Positions 10,921 to 22,050 of a DNA stretch of 64,000 bases are shown piece after piece; positions within the stretch are counted from its first letter, which is position 1; each line of letters begins with the position of its first letter. This DNA comes from Artemia franciscana (lineage: Eukaryota; Arthropoda; Branchiopoda; Anostraca; Artemiidae). The notes under the pieces were generated by a model, which did no database searches, was not told where the DNA came from, and was given only the letters and a program-made list of their open reading frames with translations. The position numbers and the translations under genes are program-made. The stretch spans positions 265,501 through 329,500 of the forward strand of contig NW_027063105.1 of NCBI RefSeq assembly GCF_032884065.1, read 5' to 3'.

Positions 10921-13757
10921 ATGAATGAATGAATGAATCAACTTTATTGCCCGTAAAGTATAAAAAAACACAAAGTACGGAGTATTATAAATAAATATAA
11001 ATAAATAAACAAAAACAAATACGATAAACAGTGAAGAAAAACAAAATTCAAACTAACAAAAGACAATATGGACTAATCAACCAGTATCAATATGGAAAAA
11101 AGGCTGCAGGGGGTCATAAACGTTAATAAAGTTGACAGTCTTTTTACATAAATCATCACTGGAAGACCGAATCCGAGAAGGCACATCTACTAAACCAAAT
11201 CGAGCAATTATTTTTTTGTTTCAGTGCCATCTAGGAAGCCGGAGGAGGAATTTGCAATACCTGAAATAAGCCGTACGTAGAGTATGTCGATCTTTCTTAC
11301 GGAACAGATGAGCCATGCCTGATAAAAACAAAAGCACAGGGGCGCAATAAGCGTTATAAATCATGCACAAACCGTTGCGGTTGTAACGGCTTTTGTTTGG
11401 GGATATTTTTCCGTAAGCGACGCGTAGGTTTTTCACGGCTTGATTCACTAGGGATAGGTAGCGGGAAGTGTTGGGCCGAAACACAGACCAAGCCAACTAA
11501 CTAAAGAAGAACATGGCAGAACTGCAGTCCCAGTAACGAATGGAGCGACCGCATAAGGGCTATTTAAACAAATAAACTCGCATTTACACGCATTAACTGA
11601 CAGTCCAATCTTAGATAGTTCATTGGTTAATATAGTAAAATTAGAAAGCAATCCACGGCGAGTCCGGGCAACAAGAAGAACGTCATCTGCATATGCAATA
11701 GAAGACAAACCAGTATTACTGTAAAAAACAGAACTTCTAAGGGGACGCAGGCACGATGCAAGCACGCAATTAAATATACTAGGAGACAATACGGCACCTT
11801 GCCGAACTCCCTTATTAATTTTTACCGGGTCAGATATTTGGCCATTCCAGGTAACTTGAATTTTAGACTTTGAATACCAAGAAGACAATAAACTTAGTAC
11901 GGAAGGATTAACACCTGAAGACGCAAGGGAAAATAGAGCCTGAGAGTGCACAATATTGTCGAAAGCTCCAGAAATATCAACAGTAAGACAATATAAAGAC
12001 ATTTTAGCTTTTACGGCATCTTTCATGAGTCGGCTTAAAACATGATGTGCATGGGAGCAACCGAAACTTTTCCGAAAACCAAATTGAAAAGGCGTAAAAT
12101 CACAATTCGACTCAATTTCTGGTAGTAACAAATGTTCAAGCAACTTACTTAAGAAACACGATACTGTAATGGGACGATAATTCACACATGATGTGGGGTC
12201 CTTGCCTCGCTTTTGAATAGACGTTAAACGGCCACAAATGAAACTATCAGGAACCTGAGACGGTGCTAAGTAAGACTGGAAAAATATTTCTAGATGGTTA
12301 AGTAGAGCAGGACAATCATAAGCAAAAAATCGGTAAGAAAGGCCGTCACCATCAAGGCTATTTGAACGCTTAATTTTTCTTAAAGCCCGGCGAATTTCAG
12401 ATATTGCTACAGGCTGGACATGAGCCTGCAGGAGACGGTATGGTAAAAGCGGTTTAAGCAACTTATAATGAAAAGACTGAAGAAAACTATTAAATACACT
12501 GAACACACGCTTATAATGATCAACAAAATTAACTAGCTGGAGACAAGATTGGGTAGATGGGGAACATTTCTCACTATTAATAACCTTATTCCAGGAGGCC
12601 TTATCGGTGGGGCCTGGCCATGCATTCAAGCGTGCCCTCTTCAAACTGGCCTTATATTCAAGTTTACACTTTTGTTTCACAGTGAAAACAGCTCCGGAAG
12701 ATGGTCGGTCACATGATATCCACATACGTAGCCAAAATTTGGCTTTTTGCTTAGCACGTTTTACTTCAGGATCAACGTTCCAATTAAGCTTTCTTGTACC
12801 AATCCTAACTTTATCCACAGGCACTGCAGCTTTGGAAGCTGATTTAAGGCAATGGACGATTTGACAATAATAGAAATTTAGGTCAACTGTACTTGAAGGC
12901 GAGGAAACTGACGTTTGCAGCAGGTGATATGGCACTTTTATGGTCGAGAGTAAAGCAGTTAGCGTAGCAAGGTATAGTGGGACATTAGCACGATCCCAAT
13001 TCAACTTCGTATTCCACTTCGGCTGAGCCGAAAGTATTTTGCCAGATAGCTCACAGGACAAATTACAGCTAAGAATAAGGTGATCGTCGTCAATCTTCTC
13101 TTCGTCCACCCTGACAATCGATGATATTAAGCTGGAACTGGAAGAGATCACGTGATCCAGGTTCGATTTTGAACAGCCTCTGTTATGAATATACGTGAAT
13201 GGGAGGCTCTTAACTGCGACGTGATATATGCTTGGAAGGGATTCTAGCAAGAGCATTGATCTATCGGAGGTACCAAGAATGTCACAGTTAAGGTCACCAG
13301 CTAAAACCCAATTTAGGTCTTTCAAACGTAGACTTTCAAGTAGAGACTTTAAACTGGAGCAACATTTAGCGAAAGATGTGAACGATGCTATAGAACGTCG
13401 ATCGCAAGGTAAGTAAACGTTTATAAAGGCGGTACTGTCACATTGAATCGCTAAGATGTTATCATCACAATGAATCACAGAGGGCTTTGATGGGGAACGG
13501 AAAAAAATTGCTAGGCCACCGGAAGGGCGGCCTCTAGTTTTCTTGGCCTCTTGCGAAAAGAAATGGTGGACAGAAGATCGCTTCAGGCTAGAAACGTTTG
13601 ATTTGGTCAAAAGATGTTCTTGCAAGAACACTATGTCATGGACTAATAATTCATTAATTAACAAGTCTTTGTCTTTTGTGCCGTTAATATTAAGAGAAGC
13701 AAAACTTAAAATAGTGGCTTGGTTCATTTTGGAGCAGAGTTTTTGGAGCAGAGTTCA
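10921..13757 (-). mobile_element. Non-LTR retrotransposon A, 5'-truncated, inserted in the array
   Basis: A minus-strand APE-type non-LTR element. The 3' end is at 10921, where the minus strand finishes in repeated ATTC units preceded by an AATAAA-like signal (GCAATAAAGTTG). The 5' end is about 30 bp upstream of the ORF2 start, so ORF1 is missing. Array sequence resumes on both sides (AGATGTAT left, ATCAGTTGTCC right) and GTAT at 10917-10920 and 13758-13761 is a possible short target-site duplication. It is related to element D (41139-45245) by protein sequence. Confidence 0.85.
11221..13727 (-). pseudogene. Endonuclease-reverse transcriptase of non-LTR element A (one frameshift)
   Basis: 759 open codons from ATG at 13727 encode an apurinic-type endonuclease (SFASLNINGTKD, FLQEHLL, AGDLNCD, SNLDHVI, DDDHLIL) and then a reverse transcriptase: NYRPITVSCFLSKLLEH, FGFRKSFGCSHA, motif A LTVDISGAFDN, motif B GVRQGAVLSPSIF, motif C AYADDVLLVA, and GLSVNACKCEF. 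The catalytic acidic residues are present. A frameshift at about 11448-11496 moves the last roughly 90 codons (from AWSVFRPNTSRYLS) into another frame ending at 11221. The enzyme nicks target DNA and primes reverse transcription there. No RNase H is visible, which points to a CR1/Jockey-type clade; the exact clade is not determined. Confidence 0.9.
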
Positions 13758-16700
13758 GTATATCAGTTGTCCAATCTCAGAGTTTCAAAAAAATCTGTGT
13801 AGATCTCGTCTTTTCTGATTTTGTTGCAAGGTTCTTCATTCTCTACAAGAAACATAACAGAAAACGTAAAGGAAACTCAAGATTTCGTGTGCACAACTGT
13901 AAAGGAGAAGAAGTGAAGTTGTTGACAGATTCACCAGTGCCAAAGAACATACAATTCTGGCAGGACAACAACTGAATGAAGATGAAATGGGCATCTTCAG
14001 GGTTCTTCATTCTCTACAAGAAACATAACAGAAAACGTACAGGAAATTTAAGAATCCGTGTGCACAACCGTAAAGGAGAAGAAGTGAAGTTGCTGACCTA
14101 TTCGCCAGTGCCAGAGAACATGCAATTCTGGCAGGGAAATGACTGAATGAAGATTCAATGGGCTAGGCATTTCATCAAATATGCTGTTGGAGCATACTAC
14201 ATCAATGAGCTCCACAATTGGCAAAACCTTTGTCAAAATTGTCCGAGAGAGAATTCTCCATCCTATCTAGTTGATGTTAATGTCTGCTACTGTGACCTTT
14301 CCACCTTAAAAGAAACATATGACCTAGCCGATCAGGACGTGAAGCTTGTATAATTTTCCAGTGACGGTTATAGATTGCTTCACTATATTGCTGTGGACCA
14401 TAAAACTTCAAGGACGCGCTAGAATATCTGTACATACAATTTGGTATACAAATTGGTGTGTTTTTGATTGCAGTCTGTATTGGTTTACCAGAGCATGGAG
14501 GACAATTTGTAAGAGCAAAGAAATAAGAATGGTCCCAATACTTTTTTTGTCAGGTTTGTTTTATTCATAGTGGAAGCCTGTTATTTTACTGCTGGTACAG
14601 TTGTTATAATTTCACTGCAGTTGATTCTGACATCGGATGAAATGAATATTAGACAGTTTGACAATAATGGGAAGATAGAAAAAAAAATGTTATAGTGCTG
14701 ATATCGGTGTCCTTCATAACATTTTCAATATGAATCCTTCAAGCTTTCAATCCTTCAGTCTGTTTTTGGGTGTCATGTTTTGGACCACAAGTTTTAATTG
14801 CGAAATTGTTCTTTAGATGTCTAAATTGTGTCTGCAAGAAAGAAACCCCTGAACCCATCAAAGATATTTCAGTTGTCCAATCTCAGAGTTTCAAGAAGAT
14901 CAGTTTAGTTCTTGTCTTTTCTGATTTTGTTGCATGGTTCTTCATTTTCTACAAGAAACATAACAGAAAACGTACAGGAAATTCAAGATTTCGTAGGCAC
15001 AAACGTAAGGGAGAAGAAGTGAAGTTGTTGACCTATTCGCAGTGCCAGAGAACATGCGATTCTGGCTGGACAACGACTGAATGAAGATTCAATGGGCAAA
15101 GCATTTCATCAAATATGCTGTTGGAGCATACTACATCAATGAGCTCCACAGTCGGCAAACCCTTTGTCAAAATTGTCAAAGAGAGAATTCTCCATCTTAT
15201 CTAGTTGATGTTAATGTCTGATACTGCGACTGTTCCAACTTAAGAGAAAGATGTGACCTTGGTGATCAGGACGTGAAGCTTGTATCATTTTCCAGTGACG
15301 TTTAAACATTGCCTCACTATATTGATGCGAACCATAAAACTTCAAGGATGTGCAAGAATATCTGTACATACAATTATACAAATTGGATATACAAATTGGT
15401 GTATTTTTGAATACTATCTGTACTTGTTTCGCCAGTGCGAAGGGGACAATTTGTAAAAGTGAAGAAAGAATAATGGTCCAAAAACTTTTTTTTGTTAGGT
15501 TTCATTTATTCATATTGAAAGCCTGTTATTTCGTTGCTGGTGCAGTTTATATATTGTCACTTCAGTTGTTTCCGACATCACATGAAATGTATACTGGACA
15601 GTGTGACAAAATACTAGAACGATAGAAAAAAAATATGTTATAGTGCTGATATCGGTATCTTTGATATCATTTCCAATATCAATCCTTCAAGCTTCCAATC
15701 CCTTAGTCTTTTTTTTGGGTGACATGCTTTTGACCGCAATTTTCAATTTCACAATTGTTCTTTGGATGTCTAAATTATATTTGCAATAAGGTACCCCTGA
15801 ACACATCAGATATTTCAGTTGTCTCAGAGTTTCAAGAAGATCAGTGTAGATCTTGTCTCTTCTGATCTTGTTGCAGGGTTCTTCATTCCCTACAAGAAAC
15901 AACAGAAAACGTACAGGAAATTCAAGAATTCGTGTGCACAACCGTAAGGTAGAAAGAGTGAAGTTGTTGACCTATTTGCCAGTGCCAAAAAAATGCAATT
16001 CTGGCAGGACAACGACTGACTGAAAATTCAATGAGCTAAACATTTCATAAAATATACTGTTGGAGCATACTACATCAATGAGCTCCACAGTCGGCAAAAC
16101 CTTTGTCAGAATTGTCCAGCAGAGAATTCTCCATCCTATCTAGTTGCCATGTTTTTGACCGCAATATTTTATTGTAAAGTTGTTCTTTAGATGTCTAGAT
16201 TGTGTCTGCTAGAAGGAAACCCCTGAACCCATCAGATGTATTTCACTTGTCCTATCTCAGAGTTTCAAAAAATCAGTGTAGATCTTGTCATTTCTGATTT
16301 TGAGGCAGGGCTCATCATTCTCTACAAGAAACATAACAGAAAACGTGCAGGAAACTCAAGATGTATGAAACTCAACTTTAAGGGACAAGAAGTGAAGTTG
16401 TTGACATATTCACCAGTGCCAGAGAACATGCAATTCTGGCAGGACAACAACTGAATGAAGATTAAATGGGCTAAGCATTTCATCAAATATGCTGTTGGAG
16501 CATAGTACATCAATGAGTTCCACAGACCGCAAAACCTCTGTAAAAATTGTCAAAGAGAGAATTCTCCATCCTATCTAGTTGATGTTAATGTTTTCTACTG
16601 CAACCTTTCCACCTTAAAAAAACATGTGACCTGGGCGATCAGGACGTGGAGCTTATCTTATTTTCCATATTTATTGATCGCAATATTTTATTGTAAGTTG

Positions 16701-17189
16701 TTCTTTAGATGTCTATATTGTGTCTGCTATAAGGAAACCCCTGAACCCATTGGATGTATTTCAGTTGTCCAATCTCAGAGTTTGAAAAAAATCAGTGTAG
16801 ATCTCGTCTTTTCAGATTTTGTTGCAAGGTTCTTCATTCTCTACAAGAAACATAACAGAAAACGTACAGGAAACTCAAGATTTCGTGTGCACAACTGTAA
16901 AGGAGAAGAAGTGAAGTTGTTGACAGATTCACCAGTGCCAAAGAACATGCAATTCTGGCAGGACAACAACTGAATGAAGATGAAATGGGCTAAGTATTAC
17001 GTCAAATATGCTGTTGGAGCATACTACATCAATGAGTTCCAAGGACGGCAAAACCTTTGTAAAACTTTTCAAGAGAATTCTCCATCCCGTCTAGTTGATG
17101 TTAATGTCTGCTACTGCAATCTTTCCACCTTAAAAGAAACATCTGACCTGGGTGATCAGGACGTGAAGCTTATATTATTTTCCATTGAC

Positions 17190-17290
17190 AAAGCCCAAAA
17201 ACGACATAATTGAGGCACAAGAAATGCATCAATTAAACCCAGCTGCCCCCGACGATATGTACGGCATCAGAACTTGGAGGATATAACAAA
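17190..17290 (+). pseudogene. Env-like C-terminal tail fragment of LTR element B family
   Basis: Starting at about 17196, a frame reading KNDIIEAQEMHQLNP continues to TWRI and a stop. The same tail occurs at 32396-32470 in LTR element B (KNDIIEAKEMHQLNS), so this is a fragment of that family fused directly to the end of the membrane-protein array. It lacks the membrane anchor and everything upstream. Confidence 0.6.
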
Positions 17291-17700
17291 ACAAGAGAAA
17301 TAAGAGGTCTTCTCCTGCACATTTATATATCCTGTCCCTACAGTAAAGAAATATTGCTGATGTACGTTAGTTGAAAGGCTATGACACAATAGCTTGTGTT
17401 TCATTTCGACACAATTATAACAGAAATATAAAACGTTTGGCAGAAATAATTTTATGTAAAATCAAGACCTCTAACAATTACCAAGTACTTATCCATTTTT
17501 ATAGAAATACAACAAAATTAAGACGTCGTCTCTTGTAAATTCTAATATCCTGTCCTCAAGGCAAAAATGTTGCTGATGAATGATAGTTGGAAGGTTATGA
17601 CACAATAAATTGTGTTTCTTTTCGGAACAATCATGCATTGAAAGTATAAAGCATTTGGAGAAAATATAATATGTAAAATTAAGACCTCTATTATTTACCA
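17290..17700. repeat. Tandem duplication of about 210 bp
   Basis: 17290-17485 and 17505-17700 share ordered blocks (ATATCCTGTCC, TTGCTGATG, GTTATGACACAATA, TTGTGTTTC, TATGTAAAAT, AAGACCTCTA) with roughly three-quarters identity by eye. It immediately follows the Env-tail fragment and may be LTR or 3' untranslated sequence of element B. Confidence 0.7.
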
Positions 17701-18904
17701 TTTTTCACCATCCTTTTAAAACAGTGCTCTTATATTTACATGTCACAGTAGTGACATATAGATAGTGTCAAAATAATAACGCTTAAGATATTATTCATCA
17801 ATGACCATGTGCTATATATATTTTTGTTGTGACAATGTTACATACTGTTATATGTCATTTTGCGTATTAAGAATGTGATTCTGCCAAGAAATTTTTATTA
17901 TAGAAATCGGCATGCTCTGGCAATGACCAAAGATGCGTCATGGTCAAAAATAAAGAAACAAGTAACACCTACTGTCATGGTTTAAAAACCACCGAAGAAT
18001 GCCCAAAACATCATACATCTAATTCGACCCAAAAGCTATCAACCAAGATAAGACACCGCAAGTAATACCAATCATGTAAAAGAAAGAACCAGTTGCTGTC
18101 CTACAATCATCTCTCTCCTTCCAAATGAACAATGTAAACCTAAGAAGACACAGTATTCAGCTGAGAAGGAACACCCACCACACACCACGTAGACACCAAT
18201 AAGAACTACGACTAGACAAGGATCGCCTGCATTCTACTATATACAAACCCAACAATAATACCATCACGAACACTTATGAAGATAGGAAAAGAACAACATA
18301 AGTCATAATTTCATTACTTTTGAATCGACATACCAAGTAAAGTTTTCAGAACTATCTAAGTCAAATAACTCTTAAGACAATTTAAGAAAGTTTAAAAAAC
18401 GTTGCAAACTTTAACAACTCGTGAAAATTTTAAACAGTAAAAGTAATTTAGATAACAAACTAAAAGCTAATGTTAATTTGCAACAAAGATAATACACCGA
18501 TTCAATTAGTGAAATGGGCAAAAACGTGAAAATTATGGCATAGGTGTGAAAGAAAACATTAAAAACTTAGTAATGAACGATAACAGAATGTGCCAAGAGT
18601 GAATTATCAAATAAACATGGTGGAAAATTATGAAAATGTACCAACAGTGATTTTATAATGATGTAATTTTAATCTAATTGTAAACTTTAGTGTTTACGAA
18701 AATCTGGGATCAATTGAAAGCTAAATACAATAAGTAAATACACAAATAAATTATAATAAAGTAAAATCAATTACAATGCAAAAAAAAATAATTGAAATCA
18801 TGTATTCATGTGTCAGCTCATTTGTTGTTCGGGTGCTTTTTATTAATGTAAGGTGTAGAAAACTTATTTAAAATAAGTTAATTAAAAAAACCAAAATAAA
18901 ATAA
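17701..18904. other. Gene-free AT-rich region
   Basis: No coding frame or recognised repeat. A small palindrome (TGTCACAGTAGTGACA) lies at about 17742-17757. The stretch ends abruptly where the SET-gene copy begins. Confidence 0.3.
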
Positions 18905-18919
18905 TAATACCAAAGCTAC

Positions 18920-19633
18920 ATGATCAAGAAAACCTATCCTATTGAACCTGTCGTGGATGAAACTCTCCTTCAATGCATACTTAATCAGTCAGGGATAGGT
19001 CTGACGTTAGCCAGGAGCCAAGAAAAAGATGCAGGAATGGGCGTTTATGTGAGTTTGCCATTCTGGGAGAATCAAGTAGTGGTTGAATATCACAGGAAGC
19101 GGATGGCAACCGTGGAAGCCAAAAAACTCCTCCAGACCCTCAAGGGAGAAGAAGATGGAGCCAACTACATTTTGCACGCCGCAGATTCTTCAATTGACGC
19201 GAGACAGGAGGTTTGTGATTGTCATCCCCATCAGACCTGTTTTGGGCGTTTCATTAATCACAGGGCTAATGAAGATGGCCCAAACCTAAAATGGAAGCAG
19301 TTGGTGGTGGAAAATGTCAAATGGCCATTTCTGGTTGCAACAAGGGATATCTCGGCTGGCGAAGAACTTTATTACGATTATGGCGTCAGGCCTGGTGACT
19401 TCAATGAAGGTCAAAAAATGGTTTTTCTCATGTCCGGTAAGGCCAGGAAACGCCGGAGAGATGCAGCCGTTGCGATGGAGAATAAAAAGCCAAAAGAAGT
19501 CGGCGATGCATCGTCAGGGAACTTAAAACCGAGGACATCAATGGAAATTCAAACACAAGACGATTCATCGAGCGAACCTGGAGTCTTGGCGATTTATGAG
19601 AGAGAAGCAAGAGAAGAAAATCGGGAAAAATAG
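18920..19633 (+). CDS. SET-domain lysine methyltransferase-like protein, N-terminally truncated
   Basis: 237 uninterrupted codons with a complete SET core. Motifs are DAGMGVYV (residues about 37-44), the substrate-side EYH stretch, CFGRFINHRANEDG (107-120, equivalent to RxINHS) and FLVATRDISAGEELYYDYG (137-155). The arrangement resembles KMT5A/SET8, which monomethylates histone H4 lysine 20 using S-adenosylmethionine. That activity is inference from the family; INHR replaces the more usual INHS. A basic C-terminal extension (GKARKRRRDAA) could be a nuclear localisation signal. The ATG arises from ATG versus AGG in the longer copy, so this start is probably accidental and the copy lacks its native N-terminus. 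The reading frame is intact, unlike copy 2. Confidence 0.75.
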   Translation: MIKKTYPIEPVVDETLLQCILNQSGIGLTLARSQEKDAGMGVYVSLPFWENQVVVEYHRKRMATVEAKKLLQTLKGEEDGANYILHAADSSIDARQEVCDCHPHQTCFGRFINHRANEDGPNLKWKQLVVENVKWPFLVATRDISAGEELYYDYGVRPGDFNEGQKMVFLMSGKARKRRRDAAVAMENKKPKEVGDASSGNLKPRTSMEIQTQDDSSSEPGVLAIYEREAREENREK

Positions 19634-19772
19634 GCAGCTGACACTTTTCGACTGTGGTATGGATATGACGGCTGTGGCAAAACAAATAGTTGCCGCTACG
19701 GAACAAATAAAGGCTAAGAAGGCAAAGAAGAAAAAGAAGGAGAAGTTTTTAGAACTTTTTAACGACTCTTAA
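19596..19772 (+). CDS. 58-codon ORF overlapping the 3' end of the SET ORF (copy 1)
   Basis: ATG at 19596 opens a frame shifted relative to the SET frame, which it overlaps by 38 bp, and runs to TAA at 19770-19772. The product begins MREKQEKKIGKNRQLTLFD and ends in a lysine-rich helix-like stretch and FLELFNDS. The homologous frame in copy 2 (30015-30191) has exactly the same length. In the part compared (GGT/GGG, GCT/GCC, AAA/AAG, CAA/CAG against ATG/AAG, ACG/ATG), silent changes outnumber replacements, which suggests past coding. It may be the true C-terminus of the SET protein reached by frameshift or splicing, or a separate small protein. RQLTLFD loosely recalls PCNA-binding boxes but lacks the aromatic pair. 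Confidence 0.5.
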   Translation: MREKQEKKIGKNRQLTLFDCGMDMTAVAKQIVAATEQIKAKKAKKKKKEKFLELFNDS

Positions 19773-19793
19773 AAGTCGCTAAACTATAATGGT

Positions 19794-19876
19794 TTTCTCT
19801 GTCGATTCTTTTCTCTTTCAATTCTTTTCTATTTCAGTTCTTTTCTCTTTCAATTCTTTTCTCTTTCAGTTCTTTA
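19794..19876 (+). repeat. 16-bp tandem repeat, about five units (copy 1)
   Basis: Units of TTCTTTTCTCTTTCAA with C/T and A/G variants (TTTCAGTTC, CTATTTCAG). Copy 2 of the locus has about seven units at 30213-30325. The tract lies 20-25 bp after the stop of the small ORF in both copies. Confidence 0.85.
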
Positions 19877-20125
19877 AAAAAAATAAAAAAAAAGAAAAAA
19901 AAAATCAATTAATAAATTACTTGATACAGAGGATGAGGCCTACTGGGGGAACCTCTTTAAAAAGACGCACCACTAGCCTTGACCTCTAGGGTGGTGTGGA
20001 ACAAAGGCATCTTTTCCAGGTTTCATTCTCAAGACCCTTAAAACATTTAACTATTTTAACTACCGAAAAGCAAACGATGTAGTTTGTAGCTGTACCTGTT
20101 CAATTTTGTAAATGTACCTGATCCC

Positions 20126-20640
20126 TTTTGTGGATGCATCTAGTCCCTTTTGTAGCTGTTTTCACTTATTACCCAGAGTAGCTGTTTTTCAGTGTTCTAG
20201 TGTCCCTCTTCTTTATTACCTTTTTCCTCGTGCCTGTGTAGCAGTGGAGCCAGTCAATATTGATGCTGATTAACAGAATGTACTACATTGGCAATTCAAG
20301 AAAATTTATAAGTGGCATGAGGACTAGTTGATTTCCGTTTATATTTAATTATGTTTAGTGGGGTGGATATTTTTGATACCCCATTATGTTTGTAAGGGCA
20401 GATTACCTGCCCTAAGGAGGGGAAACCGAATAAACCTGTCTAATAGCGTGTATGGGGCTCTGTGTATTTTTGTGGCTGTTTGTGTGCATGTGTAAGCTTG
20501 AGAGGGGGCTCATTCGATTACTAATCAGGAGTTTTAGTGTTTTATAAGATTCAGAATGATCAGAGTATAAATACCCCTCTCCAACACCTCGTGTTTTCTC
20601 AAAATGCATCGGATAGAAATTTTAAGATGGTGATTTATTA
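20126..20640. other. Region downstream of SET copy 1, no gene
   Basis: Continues the 3' part of the SET unit with CCTTTTGT-type short repeats (TAGTCCCTTTTGTAGCTG) and then unrelated sequence. No coding frame with recognisable content. It may contain the true 3' end of the SET unit, but there is no second copy to compare. Confidence 0.3.
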
Positions 20641-20899
20641 TCGAACAAATTTCAAAAAAGGCTCATTCAATAGGAAATTTCAAGTTATCTTGTGAGATAA
20701 AAAAAATTTCCCTATAGTTCCAAAGTGAAATTATATCATCCATGTAATGTCCCTAAGAGATGTAATTTAAAAAATACGCCCATCAAAAAATCCCATCCTG
20801 CACTTGTATACGGGATCATTGTTTTCTTAAGGCCAAAATAATTTCAATTATTTAAAGAACATGAAAATTGGAATGTTTAAAAAACACTATCGTAGCGAT

Positions 20900-21600
20900 A
20901 TTTTAACTGACGAATTAAGATGGTTTTAACTGGACTTAATAGGAATCTTAGAAAACTCATATCGTAGTGTTAGGAAGCATGAAGTTAGGTGACATAGAGT
21001 TTGTTTACTCTGGTAGGAAGAAAGGGGTACATGTATAGGGGTTAGGGTTCATGACGAATAAGGAAGCTGCTAAGTATTGCTTAGGCTTGAACAGCCTTAA
21101 TAGTAGAATCCTAATTGATCATTTTGTGTTTAAGAGATTCAGGGTATCAGTTATTGTAGTGTATACCCCTGTTGAACCAACTGACGAAGATACTAGAAAG
21201 ATCATAATTTTATTTTCGGATACTGGAGCAAAAAGACAGGGTATCAGATCGAAATATGGTGTTTTTACTTGGAGATTTTAAAGCCCAGGTTGGTAGAATT
21301 AGGGATAGATGGTATACAAGCCTAGGTAAATTTGGTGTAGGAAAAGAAGACAGTAATGTCTTCAAACTTTTTTCACTTTCTTTGTCTAACAGCCTAGCTA
21401 TAATCAATACGACGTTTTGTCATAAAATACGCCATGAGTTGACATGGTGACGGTAAAACAGAAAACCTTATAGAGTACGTAATTGTAAACCAAAGACAAG
21501 CAGAATCGTTACAATATACAAGGGTAAATAGCAGTGCTGATATTCATGTTAAAAGTAAAAATCTCTATCTATTAGTGTCTAGCGTTAATTTAAAGCTGAA
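20900..21600 (+). pseudogene. RTE-clade non-LTR endonuclease fragment
   Basis: Broken endonuclease text. FVYSGRKKGV, MTNKEAAKYCLGLNSLNSR, RVSVIVVYTPVEPTDED and, in another frame, VFLLGDFKAQVG match the 'nkeAakal..., i.vYaPt, GDFNAkvG' motifs of RTE-type (APE) endonucleases. Later blocks (IIYVIVNQR-like) also fit. Frameshifts occur near 21230 and 21290. No reverse transcriptase follows in this array. The same fragment, more degraded, lies in units 2 to 4. Confidence 0.7.
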
Positions 21601-21934
21601 ATTTTGAAAGTGTAACTACCTCCTGGAAGTTATGATTTTGGTATACTCCAAGATCAAAACCTAAGAGAAAATTTCCAGGAACATTTGATACTAAACTTGA
21701 GTTTTTAAATTTGACTATGTGGAAGATGGATAGAATAATCTTAGAAAAAGAATTAGTGGAGTTACTGATGGTATCTTAGGGAAGAAAGTTATTGAGTGTC
21801 AAATCATAATAGATACCTAAACGTACTTTTGGCTTAAAAGCATTGTTGCACTTTTTTTTAGAAACATTTTATATTGGGCTAGTGTTTTGGTATTGATAAC
21901 CTACTTGACATTCTAACCATAACTTCCATTCCAG

Positions 21935-22050
21935 ATCAATGTGCACGTGGAAGATTTGACTGTCCGTATGCAAACTGGTTAAAAATAGATTCGCTATGTG
22001 ATGGCTTTGTGAGCTGTGCAGAAGGATGGGACGAATCCAGAGAACCATGA
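21935..22050 (+). pseudogene. LDL-receptor class A exon, copy 1
   Basis: Immediately after a TTCCATTCCAG acceptor, the frame reads DQCARGRFDCPYANW, then DSLCDGFVSCAEGWDES and a stop at 22048-22050. The spacing is that of the calcium-binding LDLa module (CxxGxFxC ... CDGxxxCxxGxDE). One cysteine (the fourth residue after CPY in copies 2 and 3) is replaced by tryptophan here, but the Trp of GWDE is intact, unlike the other copies. An isolated exon of a host receptor-like gene; no neighbouring exons are seen. Confidence 0.7.

Larger units (their letters stand above)
9330..17190 (+). repeat. Degenerate array of an unrecognised membrane-protein sequence (about seven copies)
   Basis: A unit of up to about 1 kb recurs in direct orientation. 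Anchor sequence ACCCCTGAAC appears near 9489, 10897, 14845, 15797, 16217 and 16737, and TTGTCCAATCTCAGAG near 9518, 13768, 14874 and 16766. The best-open parts encode an N-terminal segment (MKIQWARHFIKYAVGAYYI), a cysteine-containing stretch (PSYLVDVNVCYCNLST), two or three hydrophobic membrane-type segments (GIQISVFLIAICIGF; YVIVLISVSLISFPISI) and a basic C-terminal piece (FFILYKKHNRKRTGNSRF). Copies vary in length and all carry stops. I do not recognise the family. A minus-strand retrotransposon interrupts the array at 10921-13757. Confidence 0.8.
18905..20125 (+). repeat. Truncated copy of the SET locus (copy 1)
   Basis: From CAAAGCTAC at about 18911 this segment matches 29332 onward of the second SET locus at well over 90% by eye, through the coding region, the 16-bp repeat tract and a GC-richer 3' block (ATGAGGCCTACTGGGGGAAC). 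The match can be followed to TGATCCCTTTTG (about 20125), where the other copy is interrupted. Nothing matching the upstream recombinase-like part is present left of 18905. Confidence 0.9.

Noticed and set aside
12607-13818. Plus-strand frames of 62-91 codons opposite element A
   Set aside because: Antisense to a well-supported endonuclease-reverse transcriptase frame, with no motifs of their own.
19635-19660. RQLTLFD as a PCNA-interacting box
   Set aside because: The PIP consensus needs two aromatic residues at its end, which are absent (LFDCG).
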